NCBI GenBank assembly: GCA_028335825.1
Contig: JAIOKI010000016.1
Span: 1-64,000, forward strand
Reading direction: 5' to 3'
DNA: 64,000 nt
From: Nosema muscidifuracis
Taxonomy: Eukaryota; Microsporidia; Nosematidae
Each line of letters opens with the position of its first letter. The stretch's first letter is position 1. Both the position numbers and the translations under genes were made by a program. Below, piece after piece: positions 1 to 12,659 of the stretch. The notes beneath the pieces are model-generated. The model was not told where the DNA came from. It was given only the letters and a program-made list of their open reading frames with translations, and searched no databases.

Positions 1-752
1 CCTACCTACCTACCTACCTAACCTACCTACCTACCTACACTACCTACCTGAACCTACCTACCTACTACCTACCTAACCTACCTAACCTACCTACCTACCA
101 CCTACCTACCTAACCTACCTACCTACCTACCTAACCTACCTACCTACCTACCTACCTACCTACCTACCTACCTAACCTACCTACCTACCTACTACCTCCT
201 ACCTACCTACCTACCTACCTACCTACCTACCTAACCTACCTAACCTACCTAACCTACCTACCTACCTACCTACCTACCTACCTACTCCTACCTACCTACC
301 TACCTACCTACCTACCTACCTACCTACCTACCTACCTACCTACCTACCTACCTACCTACCTACCTACCTAACCTACCTACCTAACCTACCTACCTACCTA
401 ACCTACCTAACCTACCTAACCTACCTACCTACCTACCTACCTACCTAACCTACCTACCTACCTAACCTACCTAACCTACCTACCTACCTACCTCAACCTA
501 CCTACCTACCTACCTACCTAACCTACCTAACCTACCTAACCTACCTACCTACCTACCTAACCTACCTACCTACCTACCTACCTAACCTACCTACCTAACC
601 TACCTCTACCTACCTACCTACCTAACCTACCTACCTACCTACCTAACCTACCTACCCTACCTAACCTACCTACCTACCTACCTACCTACCTAACCTAACC
701 TACCTACCTAACCTAACCTACCTACCTACCTACCTCTACCTACCTAACCTAA
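1..752. repeat. Telomere repeats, C-strand (chromosome end)
   Basis: About 750 bp of CCTA units with interspersed CCTAA units, so the G-strand reads mainly TAGG with some TTAGG. A few units are irregular, such as those near positions 48 and 494. The C-rich strand runs 5' to 3' inward from the left edge, as expected at a left chromosome end. Unique AT-rich DNA follows immediately, with no rDNA or satellite between. Confidence 0.95.
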
Positions 753-1798
753 TATTTCACAATATTTAATTATCTAGAAAATAAAATATTTTTAGATGAC
801 GTGTCTTCTCAGAACAATTATAGATATTTCTAAGAAAAAATTACAAAATATAATTTTTAAATTTAGACATAATAAATATTTATTTCGATTATTATTCAAT
901 TTTTTTTATACAGAAGAAGATGAGTAAATGACATTAAATATATTGATGTCAAATGATAATTCTGTCAGGAAGAAATATATATAAGAAATAAATAAAAAAT
1001 ATATTTAATATAATATTAGATATTTTATTTAATTAATAATAATATAAATCTGGATTAATTTGGTGAACTTTTAAACATCATCTCGAAATGTATAACTCTT
1101 TTTTCTATTTTATTTTTTACCAATTTAATATACGTGATTAAATTATCCATCTGGAATTATTTATGACTTTTAAATATCTTAGAAATAAATACAATTTCGT
1201 CTTTTCTTGATCAGACCACACTAAAAATATGATTGAAAGAGCAAGAGAATATACAGCCTAATTTTAACAATATTGAAGTGTTTATATTTATTTAAATTCA
1301 AGTATTTTTTTATAAATTTTCAATTTTGTACTATGTAGTAATTAATATAATATCAAAATAATATATTGAAGTATATAATTTACACACTTTTTCACAGTCC
1401 TAATGCAAGTAATACTTCAATGCATAGGGTTTGATATTCTGCTGTTGACTTTGATTAAGGTACCAATACTTAGATGATGCTATTTTTTGAGTTCTGTAAT
1501 ATGTTTTTTGTGATATTTTTTTTCTTACGTTATAATTTACGTTTCACAAGGAAAAACTAATTATCAGTGTTTTTAGACTATTAAAATCTGTCAAATTATC
1601 AAATTTTTTTATTTGATTTGAGACATGAATTTTTTTATATAAAATCATGTAATTAATTTTAAAATAATTTATTGAAAGAAATCCATAATTCCTGATTCAA
1701 ATTATAAAAATAATCTTCTAACATTAAAACCACAAAAGGTAGTAAAATTGCAAAAACCTAATAGTATATATATGATATAAACTGCTACTCTATGTAAA
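753..1798. other. Subtelomeric AT-rich DNA without a clear gene
   Basis: No open frame of useful length. A short coding-like run near 1400-1460 on the minus strand (residues like YQTLCIEVLLALGL) faintly resembles part of family A (MYEILFTLGL in the gene at 28225-29868). It is too short to call. Confidence 0.5.
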
Positions 1799-2062
1799 TT
1801 ACGACTTTGATAATAAAAACAATATACTCATAATAAATATCAAGATAATTATTGAAATAAAAAAACACAAAATAACTGTAAAATGATCAAGCAAGATATT
1901 TTGATCAAGTTCTGATACATGCTTTATAGTGATATAAGGATCTAAAATGTTTTCAGATAAGTTATATTTTGCATGCAATGTATTTTCATATTCTTGTTCT
2001 GACGTTCTGTTTGTTCAGTATGCTTTATTTAGTATGTTAAGTAGTACAAGAAATGATATCAT
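1799..2062 (-). pseudogene. Small signal-peptide/one-TM protein with one in-frame TGA
   Basis: The start codon at 2062 directly follows the box ACCCT, the microsporidian start signal. The frame stays open for 87 codons to TAA at 1799-1801, except for TGA at codon 16 (2015-2017). Before the TGA is a hydrophobic leader (MISFLVLLNILNKAY). After it come about 45 polar residues with likely N-glycosylation sites, then one strong membrane segment (around codons 61-84, residues VILCFFISIIILIFIMS) and a short SKS tail. This is the plan of a small type I membrane protein. No family is recognised. The stop falls just after the leader, so the copy is either freshly broken, read through, or miscalled. It is too short to have been noticed without the start box. 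Confidence 0.55.
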
Positions 2063-2529
2063 AGGGTATGATTAAAAATTTATTTTAGAAAATAACATAA
2101 AATTTATATAAATGAAACTAATTATATAATAATCATAATCACTAACTTTTATCTATTATTTATAATTTATTTATTCTTACATATTTTATTATTTCAATAT
2201 TCACAACAGAGTAATATAAGACCAATATTAAATAAATTATCTGTCTGTCAATGCTAATTTAATATTTGTGATTATTTAAAATATCCATACGTCAAATCAT
2301 AACAAAATTCTTCATGAATGAAAAAATAATTATATAAGTAATCTTTGTGTTTAGTATTTTAATTTAACTAATTTTCCATCTAAATGCTATCGATGTCTTT
2401 TTCTTCCTAGTCAAGAGAAATTTTTTATAAAGTATTAATAAGATTCTGGAATGAATATATATTTCAAATTAAATGGTTTATCAATTGATACAATATTTTA
2501 TTTGTTCAGTATTCTATGTAAGATATAAC
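2063..2529. other. Intergenic, nothing certain
   Basis: AT-rich DNA. Short minus-strand open runs around 2400-2500 may belong to the decayed gene that starts at 3290, but the frame cannot be followed with confidence. Confidence 0.4.
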
Positions 2530-3290
2530 TTAATTTTTCAAAAGATTTTATGATCTTGTCATATTTAATTCTACAGAAGAAACATTTAAACCTTCACATC
2601 TTGTAATATTTATTATATCAATTCATAAGAAATTTGTAAATTTATCGTCAAGAAGTTTTTCTACGTCAAAGTTTTTAATTAGAACTAGTCAATATACATT
2701 CTTTAAAATTTCTATATAAAATATTTTATATTTATTTTATATGTTTACTATAATAGAGTTTAACATCTAGTTAAGTATTCTGAAAATAATTAAACGTTAA
2801 AATTAGAAAGAAATCAAGTAAAATTTTGGTCTACAACATTAATAATATTTCATTCAAATTTTACTTTAAGTGTAAATTACATTATTCAAATCAAAATTTA
2901 TTCGTTAGTGAGTTTATATTTTTATCTCCACCCTTTATTAAAACACTATTTGGTGTTGTTTTATAGTAGAACACAGCATCTTTACATTTACGTGATAGAG
3001 GACCAGGGATGTGATTCTACTAAAGATTTTATATTAAAACCTGTTGGCAAATCTTTTAAGGTGATTTTTTTAAATTCTCCTTCAAATTCTTCAATAATTT
3101 TAGTATATTGTGTATATTTATAATCAATTAATAATATAGGAGCATTTTTAAATCCTTCTTTATTCATTTCTTCAATATAAAAGTCGGTGATATCTTTTAA
3201 TAAAATAGAATCAGATTTTAAAATTGTATTTTTTGTCTTTTTAAGATCAGCAGTAAATATAGTTGTAAATAAAATACAAATGATATTCAT
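2530..3290 (-). pseudogene. Decayed secreted protein, probable family A relative
   Basis: A 100-codon frame runs from ATG at 3290 (preceded by AATTTTTTAACC, close to the box before other family A genes) to a stop at 2988. It begins with a hydrophobic leader (MNIICILFTTIFTA), so the product was probably secreted. The segment KIIEEFEGEFKKITLKDL resembles the region of the 542-residue protein at 35124-36752 around VIERFDKLHGI and LNLKESLK. Coding-like sequence continues past the stop in another frame (about 2900-2980) and again near 2530-2650, so the 100-codon frame is the front part of a longer broken gene. Assignment to family A is by eye and tentative. Confidence 0.5.
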
Positions 3291-4969
3291 TAAGGTTAAA
3301 AAAATTTATTATTTAACATAAAACAAATTAAATTTGACATAATCATAATTCAAATAAATAATTTTAATTTTCTTAGATTTTATTATATATTATTTCATTT
3401 TGTGTTTATCTAAATTAAATTATCTTTTAATTAATTTTTTAAACTTGATATTTTTTTGTATGATAGTATATAAAATATTGTTTACAAAGACATATATTTA
3501 AATTATTAATTTAAACTCAGTGTTTTTACATAAACATATAATTTAATTTTTTATTGAATCTAAGATCTGATTAATTGATTTATATTCATATATATAAAAG
3601 TAATTATTGTAAAAAATATCATAATTTAAAGTCTCTAGTATTTAATTAAATTCAAAATCATTATTAGTTTCTAAATATATTTCATACACATTTAGTCTTT
3701 TTATAGTGCTAAATAATTTATTTAAATTTTTAATTTATTTTTAAATCAAACAATAAAATTTTCATGTGTAAATAACAAATATTTCTCAATTATCTACAAT
3801 ATATTAAATTTATTATTAATTTACTTCTTATGCTCATTGTGATATAATTTTGACTCTTAGTTACTAATAATGTATTTTTTATAATCAAAGTAAATTATGA
3901 TAATTATTACAATGCTATTTTATAGGATTAATATAATCTTTTGTTTTAATACCATCAATGAATATAGAATTTATAAATATCAATTATTGACTATTCACAA
4001 TATAATTCATGTGAGTTGTAAAAATAGACGAGATATGATACATTGATTTTTAAGTAAGAAATTAAACGTATCATTATAAAATATATATTTTCATTTCTCT
4101 TTAATATTAACAGTCTAAAGATCATTGTAAATTTATAATCATTTTTCTAATCAATATATTTTATTTTTCTAAAAGAAAACATGTGTGTATTTATATCTCT
4201 TAATTTCTTCTCTAGAATGATATTCATATATTTATTAATTCTAATTATTTTCTAGATATTATAATATATTAACAATGTTTAGAACAAATCATCAATTACA
4301 ATTCTTATAATATGACAAACATCTCAATTAACACTATGTAAAAGTTTTAAGAAAATATAATTTCAGAAGAATGTTTTACAATACAGATATTTAAAAAAAA
4401 AAACAATTTAACAAATATGGTAATTTTTATATGATTGTCATAAGTCTATGGATATTATCATGTTAATAATGAAAAATTGAATTATCTAAATAATAATCAA
4501 TCACATTAACAAATGCTAGTAAAATAAATGTAAAATGTAGTACTTAATACTTCTTATTATTTTTATCTATAAATGATATAAATAGTTTATTTTTTATATT
4601 GTTTAGGGGTATATCAATACATCGAAAATATTTCACTGATGAGAAATAAATATTTTTTTTGCAATAGATACGAAAAATATATATTTCTCATTTTTAACAT
4701 CAAAATAGATTTAAAAACATAAAGCAATAATATATCATTGATTTTTCTATGATATTAATAATTCACATACATTAAATCTATACAAAATTCTGTTGTTATG
4801 ATGTTCAATATTAGTATTTATTTTTTTACTAAATACACTTAACTTATAAAAGTCTAACACTGATTAATAATTCTATGTTTACGACAAAGTGATATTAAAA
4901 AAGATACAATCATTACATATTTTATAATATATTAAAATTATCTGATAACAAAATATGAGTTATTATTAT
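3291..4969. other. Intergenic, AT-rich, no gene seen
   Basis: No start box followed by an open frame and no repeat that I recognise. Confidence 0.5.
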
Positions 4970-5505
4970 CTCATAAATGTTTTCATGACTTTCATAAATT
5001 ATACTAAATCACGATGAAATTGAATGTATAGGAAATATAAAATCGATTAACAATGTGGTATAGATGATCTTGATTTTTTATGGTTCGATAACGAATATTT
5101 TAATTTTTCTTTGATTTTTAAAAACTTCAAGATATAAATTAAATACATACTGATATGAATAACAAATTATTAATAATGTTTTAATAAAACTTTTTGCTAT
5201 TTATGAAGATTCGTCAATATATTATGTAAAGTTTATGATTTAAGAGATGGATGTATGAACTAACCTTAGTGTATAGAATTTAATCTGAAGAAAGTATAAA
5301 AAGAAATTCAAATCATATTGAAAATTACTACAAGTTTATTGATTCTGAAATTATGAACAATAGTCTATCAGCAGTATATATTTTATTCTATGATATTTCT
5401 GTCAATAATCTCAGCTTTATTATTTATTATTTTACTAATTTTAGGATTACAAGATAATATAAAGAATAATATTTTTATTAGACCTACTACTCTAATGATA
5501 CGTTC
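4970..5505 (+). pseudogene. Strongly decayed copy of cysteine-rich family C
   Basis: Read across frames, the stretch matches the 316-residue family C protein at 55249-56199 in order. KC plus decayed remains of the HFTRKMCNC motif lie at about 4975, followed by a GAATGTATAGG match. DLDFLWFDNEY lies near 5070 (intact DLDNLWFDDEY), LCKVYDLRDGC near 5225 (LCEVYDLRDGC), CIEFNLKK near 5270, and the first membrane helix near 5370-5450 (QQYIFYSM then ILGLQDN, against QQYTFYSM and VLGLRDN). The variable linker is missing: this stretch is about 530 bp, against about 800 bp for the same span in the intact gene. Multiple stops and frame changes make it a clear pseudogene. It lies 42 kb from the intact cluster. 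Confidence 0.85.
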
Positions 5506-6382
5506 TAAATTTTTTGTATCGAATAAAAAAATTAATATCATGTGAATTATTATGTCCAAATTATTTTTATAAATCTTTATTTTTCATCCCTACAAGATTC
5601 TGTCGTATTTATCAATAATATTATTTATATAAAAATAAATGTCTATATAAAAGGTCACCATCTTCGACTTTTAAATGTTTTATCATATTTATCAAGTTAT
5701 ATAATTTATTGATGTGTTTCATTTCTTCAATTTCATTAAATCCATTATTTATACTTAGTCTTTATATTCATAATCATTTTATATACTTGCTATTTCGATA
5801 CTTATAGCTTGTAAATTTTATGGTCTTATGAATTGAATCCGATAAGAGATATTTTATGACTATTTTATAGTCTTTCAAAATAAAATCTTTCTATAAGGAG
5901 TAACGATTTTAAAAAAAAAAGATACAATAAGTTTTTATTCCTTGTATTTATTTTTTTCTATGATATAATAAATCTCTATATTATGTATAAATAAACTTTT
6001 ATTTTTTTTCATTGTTTATTCTTTTTATTGTATATTTCTCTTTGAATTCTCAATAAAGTCATTTTAAAAATTATATATAGACATCAAATTAAGAAGCTAC
6101 TTTCAGTTATCTTATATAATATTATTAATACAAAGTAATTGTTTCTAAAAAATAATTATAATATATAAATTTCTAGTAAGATTAAATTTATAAACTTAAT
6201 ATGTGTAAAAAATATACCTTTGTTGATATTCTTATTATTAGTGTTGTTTTTAATAGAATATTGAATTAATGATAGTCTATTTATTCTTATGGAAATTAAT
6301 AAAGTAAAAATTAATAGAGAATAAAAATTTTATAAGTATATTTAATAAAGTAAAATAAATGAATAATAGCTAATAAAATTTA
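5506..6382. other. Intergenic, AT-rich, no gene seen
   Basis: Nothing with coding character or a start box was found. Confidence 0.5.
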
Positions 6383-7126
6383 TTAGTTAACATATAATAT
6401 TTTCTTAAATTTATCTTCTAAAATTGTAAATAGACAAAAGTATGAAATCTCATCATTTATAATTTTAAAATTATTAGATATTTCATAGTTAACATCATAA
6501 AAATTTTCAATATTCATGTTATTAAAATCATCAAAACTACTTCTGGAATATTTATCTTTACGTATTTTTTCAAGCAAATATATTAAAGCTTTCTTAAAAA
6601 CAGACATATATTCTTTTCTATCTGTGCCATCATACCTATATGATTTTAATAGAACGTGTAAGATAGATTTTTCATTAGTAAAATTGAAATTTCCACAGAT
6701 ATCTCCATAAGTATCAAAAGGTTTACATTTATCCAAAATCTCTTTTTTTTTATTATCAGTAGATCGAATAATAATGTTTAGTTTGCTAGCTAACTCAATC
6801 AGATGTTTTCTACTTGGATCAAACAATTTGCTATTAAAAAATAATGCAGAAAACATAATACATCCATTAGATTTAATATAATATTCTCTCTGTATACCAG
6901 AATATTTAAATCTTTCTGATAGATATAACATATTATCTTCAAATAATTCTTGGGTATTTAGTTTGATTTCTTCTACTAAACTAACTCCATCAAATAAATC
7001 AAACCTATAAAAGCCAAAAGTATCTAAGATAATATCATCAGTGTTATCTAAAAATTTTCCAAATATATCAAATTCCATCCAATTATCTTTAATTGATAAA
7101 ACACTTGCAAAAAAAATAAAATTCAT
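6383..7126 (-). CDS. Secreted-type protein, short member of family A
   Basis: Intact 247-codon gene of unknown function. The ATG at 7126 follows AATTTTTTACCTT, the same box as the other family A genes, which supports this start. The N-terminus is short and hydrophobic (MNFIFFASVLSI), a weak signal peptide. Residues about 39-70 (FGFYRFDLFDGVSLVEEI and EIKLNTQELFED) align loosely with the N-terminal region of the proteins at 28225-29868 (ITRYDELRELTEE) and 35124-36752. It is less than half the length of those two (about 545 residues), so it is either a short paralogue or an old truncation that kept an open frame. The rest is charged and largely helical, with no recognised catalytic motif. It stands alone, with more than 3 kb of gene-free DNA before it and over 5 kb after. 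Confidence 0.75.
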   Translation of the reverse strand: MNFIFFASVLSIKDNWMEFDIFGKFLDNTDDIILDTFGFYRFDLFDGVSLVEEIKLNTQELFEDNMLYLSERFKYSGIQREYYIKSNGCIMFSALFFNSKLFDPSRKHLIELASKLNIIIRSTDNKKKEILDKCKPFDTYGDICGNFNFTNEKSILHVLLKSYRYDGTDRKEYMSVFKKALIYLLEKIRKDKYSRSSFDDFNNMNIENFYDVNYEISNNFKIINDEISYFCLFTILEDKFKKILYVN

Positions 7127-7938
7127 AAGGTAAAAAATTTAAAATCTTTAGGTAATGAATTAAAAATAAACAAAATTTAATGTCTAATGTAGTAAATTTA
7201 ATAATATAAAATTTATCTTTATATAGTAAATTAAAATTTATATTTTTATGTAATAATTTAAATAATATAATATTTAATATATTTATGTAATTCTAATTAA
7301 TAAAATTTAATATCTTTGAGTATAAATTAAATAATATAATATTTAATTTATTTATGTGAATTTCATTATGAAAAAAGAAATTGATTTTCTATTTAAATAA
7401 ACTTTTTTATACACTCTTCTATTTAGTATGAAATATGTAAAGATCAAAGTATTATTAATATAGGATAGTTACAATTAGATATTTCTAAGTCAATAATACA
7501 AATGTGTAATTTATAATATTTTCTTAAGTAATTTTAATTTTAACTAAAAGATTTTTTATTCTCAATAAGTCTATTATAATATTAAAGATATATATTATAT
7601 TTGTAAATAGACTTATTGTTTTATTTTCTTAAAATTTTACATTTCGACTTTTTTTTATTTGATATCCTAATATATTATATGAATCTTTTCATAATTACTA
7701 ATAAAATATAGAATATATGAGATTATTTTAATTTTTTTACATAAGAATTATAATAATATCCAAAATTATATTTTCATAATACTTCTAAATTATTCTTTGA
7801 AGATTATATTTATTCATATGTTAAAATATGAAACTATATTGACAATAATAATTCCAAGATTTATTACTGAAGCTTATTTAATATACATGATGCAATCTTT
7901 CGGGTCAATAATATCATAATATAAATAAAAGATAATGA

Positions 7939-8073
7939 TATCATTATATTTTAACATGCCTTGAAAATAGAATATTCAGATGTGAGATTTTAAAACCAGA
8001 TAAAATAAATGATACACTTAAAAACCTTCATCTAGTCTGTGAAAAAGTTCAACTGACAGATACTGTAATTTGA
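7939..8073 (+). pseudogene. Coding relic, unidentified
   Basis: Open for 44 codons between stops. The composition is unlike the surrounding AT-rich DNA and typical of protein: residues such as RIFRCEILKPDKINDTLKNL and VCEKVQLTDTVI. It has no start codon and is isolated. It is probably a surviving exon-sized piece of a decayed intronless gene. Confidence 0.4.
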
Positions 8074-9518
8074 CATTTTATTCATTCTTCATATTTTCTA
8101 TATTTCACTCTTTTATGTTTATCATCAATCAAATTAATTCATGATAATTTAGATCATGTTAAGACCAAGAATATATTTTATATATAAAATACTGATTCAT
8201 TTCAAGAATTTTATTTATCCCTTCTTAAGATACTAAAGGCTTTTCTATAATTAATCATAATTCTAGACTAATTGATTTTGAAGATCATATAATAATGAGA
8301 ATAAGTTCTAAATTATATCTAATAATAACCCTATTATTTATGAATATAAGAATTCCATTCATATAATATTCAAGTATACACTAATTTTTTATTGGTCATT
8401 TGCATAGAAAAGATCTCATCAAAAAAATAAGTAAAAATAATAAAGAAAAAAGAATATGAAGACTTTAATTAATTAATTTTATCTGGTAAATTAAATATAA
8501 ATAACGAAGCATAAGATATTATAAAAAATTATTTTAATCAAGAATTTCAAAATAATTATACTTTTTTTAGATTTATTATTATAGTGTTTATCTTTTGGGA
8601 TTCATCTTGATAAGTTATATAATGTTAGTTGAGGTTTGTTATAATAATAAAATTAATTTAATTTATACTTATACAGAAGTTTTATTGACTAATTCATATT
8701 AGATAGTTTTTCAATTTAATAGTTATATCATAATTTTCTAAATATGATTTAATAAAGAAAGAACCTATTTATTCCAATTCTCAGATATATATTTATTTCT
8801 ATGAATATTAATAACCTTGTAATATTTAATTTATAAACTAATATAAACAAAGTTCTGATAATTATGAAAACTTGAATTATAATTTCTCTTTCATAGCAGT
8901 ATTAAGTTTTAATATTATTTTTATATAAATAGTCTTCTCATATATATCATATATATGTAATTAATTTTATACATATAATATTTCAATAAGTACATATTTA
9001 AATACAATTATCTCATCCTGATCTATTATCACATCATCGACTAAAGAGAGTAATAGTTATCTCAATTAATTAGCCAATATTATAATTATAATCTTCTTAA
9101 TTTTAAATATTTACATTTATAAATAACAATAATAAGATAAATTTTTTATACAAAAATAGCAATTAATAAAATTACGGATTCTAAAATATTTTATTTTAAT
9201 TATTATATTTTATGGAATAACTCTAGATATTACTGATTAAGTCATATATTTCTTGTTAAGTGTTTATAAAATTTACTATTTAGACGTAAATTAAACTCAT
9301 ATATGACCATATTAATTCTCTTGCACATGAATTATTCAAAAATAAACTAGTTAGATAAAAATATAACAGAATATTTTTAATTAGCTTATCAATGTAATTT
9401 GAACAGATGTCATTCTAAATGTGTCTTAAGTTTATAGAAATATACCAATATAGTTGTTTATATAATACATATTTTTTTATTCTCGTCAATTATTAATTTT
9501 CTATATATATATACCCCA

Positions 9519-9632
9519 GTGAGGAGACAAAAAAGTGAAGAAATTAGTATAAATAAAAAATATTTGTTTTTATATTGTATTCTAAGTATCATCAAAACTC
9601 GGAGTTTTTTCTGCTTCATAATAAATATTTAA
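9519..9632 (+). pseudogene. Possible gene start relic after a CCCC box
   Basis: The box TATACCCCA directly precedes GTG at 9519, where an ATG would be expected. The frame is then open for 37 codons (RRQKSEEISINKKYLFLYC and onward). It is short and could be chance. The box position is the main argument. Confidence 0.25.
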
Positions 9633-10265
9633 ATAATTTTCTTATTATTTATATCTATAATCATGATATTATTTATAAAGAGACTGTAAATCTGAAATGA
9701 AAAAGTAAATAGTATAAAAAGATACTAAATATATAATCTACCATTTAATAAACAATTTTATTAATTCTTAATATATGGTAAGTAATTAATCATATTCAAT
9801 ATAATAATTTTATCAATGAAGAGAAAAATTATATATTAAATACATAGAATAATATTCAATAATCTAAATATTTTGTTATATTTGAAAATCTCTGAGGTTC
9901 TAGTGTAATGATAATTATTATTACATTGACTTATTAATACAATTGTTTTTTTGTATATAATTAGACTTTATATCTGAATAATATAAGAAGATATTTATAA
10001 TAAATACATATCTATATCTTATTATCATTCTATTCTAATTTGACATTAAAATTTAATTAATTCACATGTCATTAGTATAATATTATTTAATAAGTTCATA
10101 TTTGTATTAAAAATAATTTTATAGTCTATAATATTAATTTATATATCTTTTATAGAATTATAGCATTTATTTTCTTACCCTCGATATAATAAGAATATTT
10201 AATGAATGTTTGAAATTCAATTTTACTTATTTTATATATATATAAAAACTTTACGATTCTTGAAT

Positions 10266-10497
10266 ATTTTTACCCTAGTATATTAGCATCATATAAAAGT
10301 ATTTTAATCAATATATAATTTGCTATATGTGTTTTTTAAATTTAATATATTCTGATTGGAGTAGTAAATAATTACTTATATATATCGGAGTATTTAAGTA
10401 TATTTTTCTTTATCCTCTTTTTCAACTCATTTTAATATATCATATACATGAAATTGATTAATGACAAGATTTAGAAACACATGATAGAACTCTAAAA
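10266..10497 (+). pseudogene. Relic of a small membrane protein after a start box
   Basis: The motif ATTTTTACCC lies at about 10266-10275. The frame that follows has long open runs with few stops, including a hydrophobic stretch (YLSIFFFILFFNSF) and a charged tail (MKLINDKI, KHMIEL). No ATG survives at the expected position. Likely a decayed secreted or membrane protein gene. Confidence 0.35.
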
Positions 10498-11399
10498 ATT
10501 AAAGTTATTATATTAGACTAGTTTTCTTTATTAACTCATTTGACATTTCAAAATGTATTCATCTGACAATAAATATACTTATTATTATTAGATTTATAAT
10601 TTATTTACTCCTATTGACAAAAATTATATTTACTTTTTTTTATATAATAGATACAATCATAAACTTTAGTTAATTAAAAAGATTATATTATTTCTAATAT
10701 ATCATAAATTTATTAGTACTTATACTTATGAAATATGTAAATTATAATTTAATTAATGTATCATCTTAAGAAGATATATCACTAGTTTTTAAAAAATATA
10801 ATTAATTCTTAATTCTATTATTATATTTTATATATACATATGAATAATATTTATTTTCAATCATAAATTTATTGATCCCTTTTATGTAAATAAAGATTAA
10901 CTGAAGTATTATATATTCAATTATAGGATAATATAAAACGAAAATATAAAAAATTTATAATATATAAATATTGTAATGGTATATCATAAGAGATCGATAT
11001 TAGAAGTTAAATGAAGTATAATTATTGTAATTGATATTTATTAATATTTTTAATTTACTTTCTTTTTACATGTGGTATATTATCTTAAATTTTATCCCTC
11101 ATTAAGTATGACTGAAGATAATTTTATTATTTCAAAATGATGATTAATTTCAATAATAAAATATCTGATTTTTATAGATGAAGATCATTAATTAAAGTCG
11201 TTATATAGGTAAATATTTTTTATATATTATTTTGTGCATCATAATAAGTTTATAAATTTTCATTTTTTATCTAATGTCTAATTTTTATGTTCTATATATA
11301 TGAATATATTTGAGATAATAATTCTATGGAACATATTTTTAATATTATTTAGATTCATACACATAATAAATATACTAACATATATTTTGATATTATCTA

Positions 11400-11671
11400 T
11401 ATATAGTGATGAATATCTGGCTTTAACAATCTAAGAAAAGTCGAAGTAGCAAAGAAAACAAGTATAACTTGTTAACTAATCATTCTAAATATAAAATGAA
11501 GATTATACATAGCATAATAAATGTGTTACTTTATACAATCAAATTATAGTAGAATTCAGAAGTAATTTAAATACTCCAGAAAACCTTAATATATACATTA
11601 GTAGAACACTCACCATATTAGATACCACAAGTGAAGATGTATCAATTGAGAAATCTATAAAATATAAATAA
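11400..11671 (+). pseudogene. Coding relic, unidentified
   Basis: One frame from about 11549 to the stop at 11669-11671 is open for 40 codons and reads like protein (NLNTPENLNIYISRTLTILD, then TTSEDVSIEKSIKYK). A fainter coding run lies just upstream. It may be the front part of the same decayed locus as 12015-12416. Confidence 0.4.
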
Positions 11672-12014
11672 GTTTAATTATTTCTAAATTAATTTATATA
11701 TAACTAATCATATATTATAAACTCTTACTAAAAATCTAATTTTTATAATTTTATTCTTTTGAAAAGATGATCTATATAATATTATAAGAAATAGATATAG
11801 CCCATCACTATATAGAAAATTTTATAATATTATATTGACATACTAAATATTATTTAAATTATACTTTCTTAATGTTTATTGTGGAGATTTAAGTCAGATT
11901 AAACATATTGATTTTAATATTCTAGATTAAACTTTTTTGTTCTCAGAACAAGTATGTAATTTTATTATTATGGTTAACAATATATAAATGTCAAATTTTA
12001 AACTTTTTATATAT

Positions 12015-12416
12015 ATGGATACTATTTCGTTAAAAGATTAATTCACATATGTCTGTATCTTCCACAGTAAAGAAGTATTGGTCGAGAATAAATATCTAAA
12101 CATGTAAGAAAATAATTTCAATTTATAAATCAATGACATTATGAATCAGTCAATCTTTAATTTTCTAGCTTAAATGAATATACTCATACTAAATATAAAA
12201 AATTATCCTTATATCTTTGAACAACAAACTTTTAATGTTAAATAATTATATAATGAATGATCATCTACTGACGTATTTTGGCTAATAGAAGGTGTTGAGA
12301 AATAAATGAAATACATCAATGATATAATAAAATTACTAAAATTTATTGAGATGAATCATAGTGAAGATATTACTAATAGATTTTCATATCACAAATATAA
12401 TATCAAAGAGATATAA
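12015..12416 (+). pseudogene. Single-frame relic with about nine stops
   Basis: Starting at ATG 12015, one reading frame runs about 133 codons to a cluster of stops at 12414. It is interrupted only by scattered nonsense codons and shows no frame shift. The residues look like real protein throughout (FTYVCIFHSKEVLVENKYLN, WLIEGVEK, IIKLLKFIEMNHSEDITNRF). This pattern fits a dead gene broken mainly by point changes. No family is recognised. Confidence 0.5.
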
Positions 12417-12659
12417 TAATAAAGACTTAAGAAGAAATCAATAAAGGTAAGTTTTTAGATGATACCTTTGAGTGTGTATTAAGTAAATACTTTTTGTATT
12501 TTTTATATCATTAAATAATTTCATAATTCTAGAATATTATATTTATTCAATATATTTCTTTAACTTTCAATGATATCATGATTTAAAATAATTATTATCC
12601 TTCTTACTTTTTTAATATTTAATGATGTGGTTATTAGTAAAAATATTAAGTCTAATTAT

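Larger units (their letters stand above)
7127..12659. other. 5.5 kb gene desert holding several relic genes
   Basis: No intact gene. The stretch contains the relics listed separately at 7939-8073, 9519-9632, 10266-10497, 11400-11671 and 12015-12416, all on the plus strand. Two further start-box candidates are weaker: ATCCC shortly before ATG near 11109, which reads MTEDNFIISK then stops, and ACCC near 8333. Between them I see only AT-rich sequence. Confidence 0.5.

Noticed and set aside
1-752. CRISPR-like array
   Set aside because: The units are contiguous 4-5 bp telomere repeats with no spacers, and the organism is a eukaryote.
12440-12460. AAGGTAAGTTTTTAG resembling a microsporidian intron boundary
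   Set aside because: Donor and acceptor would be too close for an intron, and no exon flanks it.
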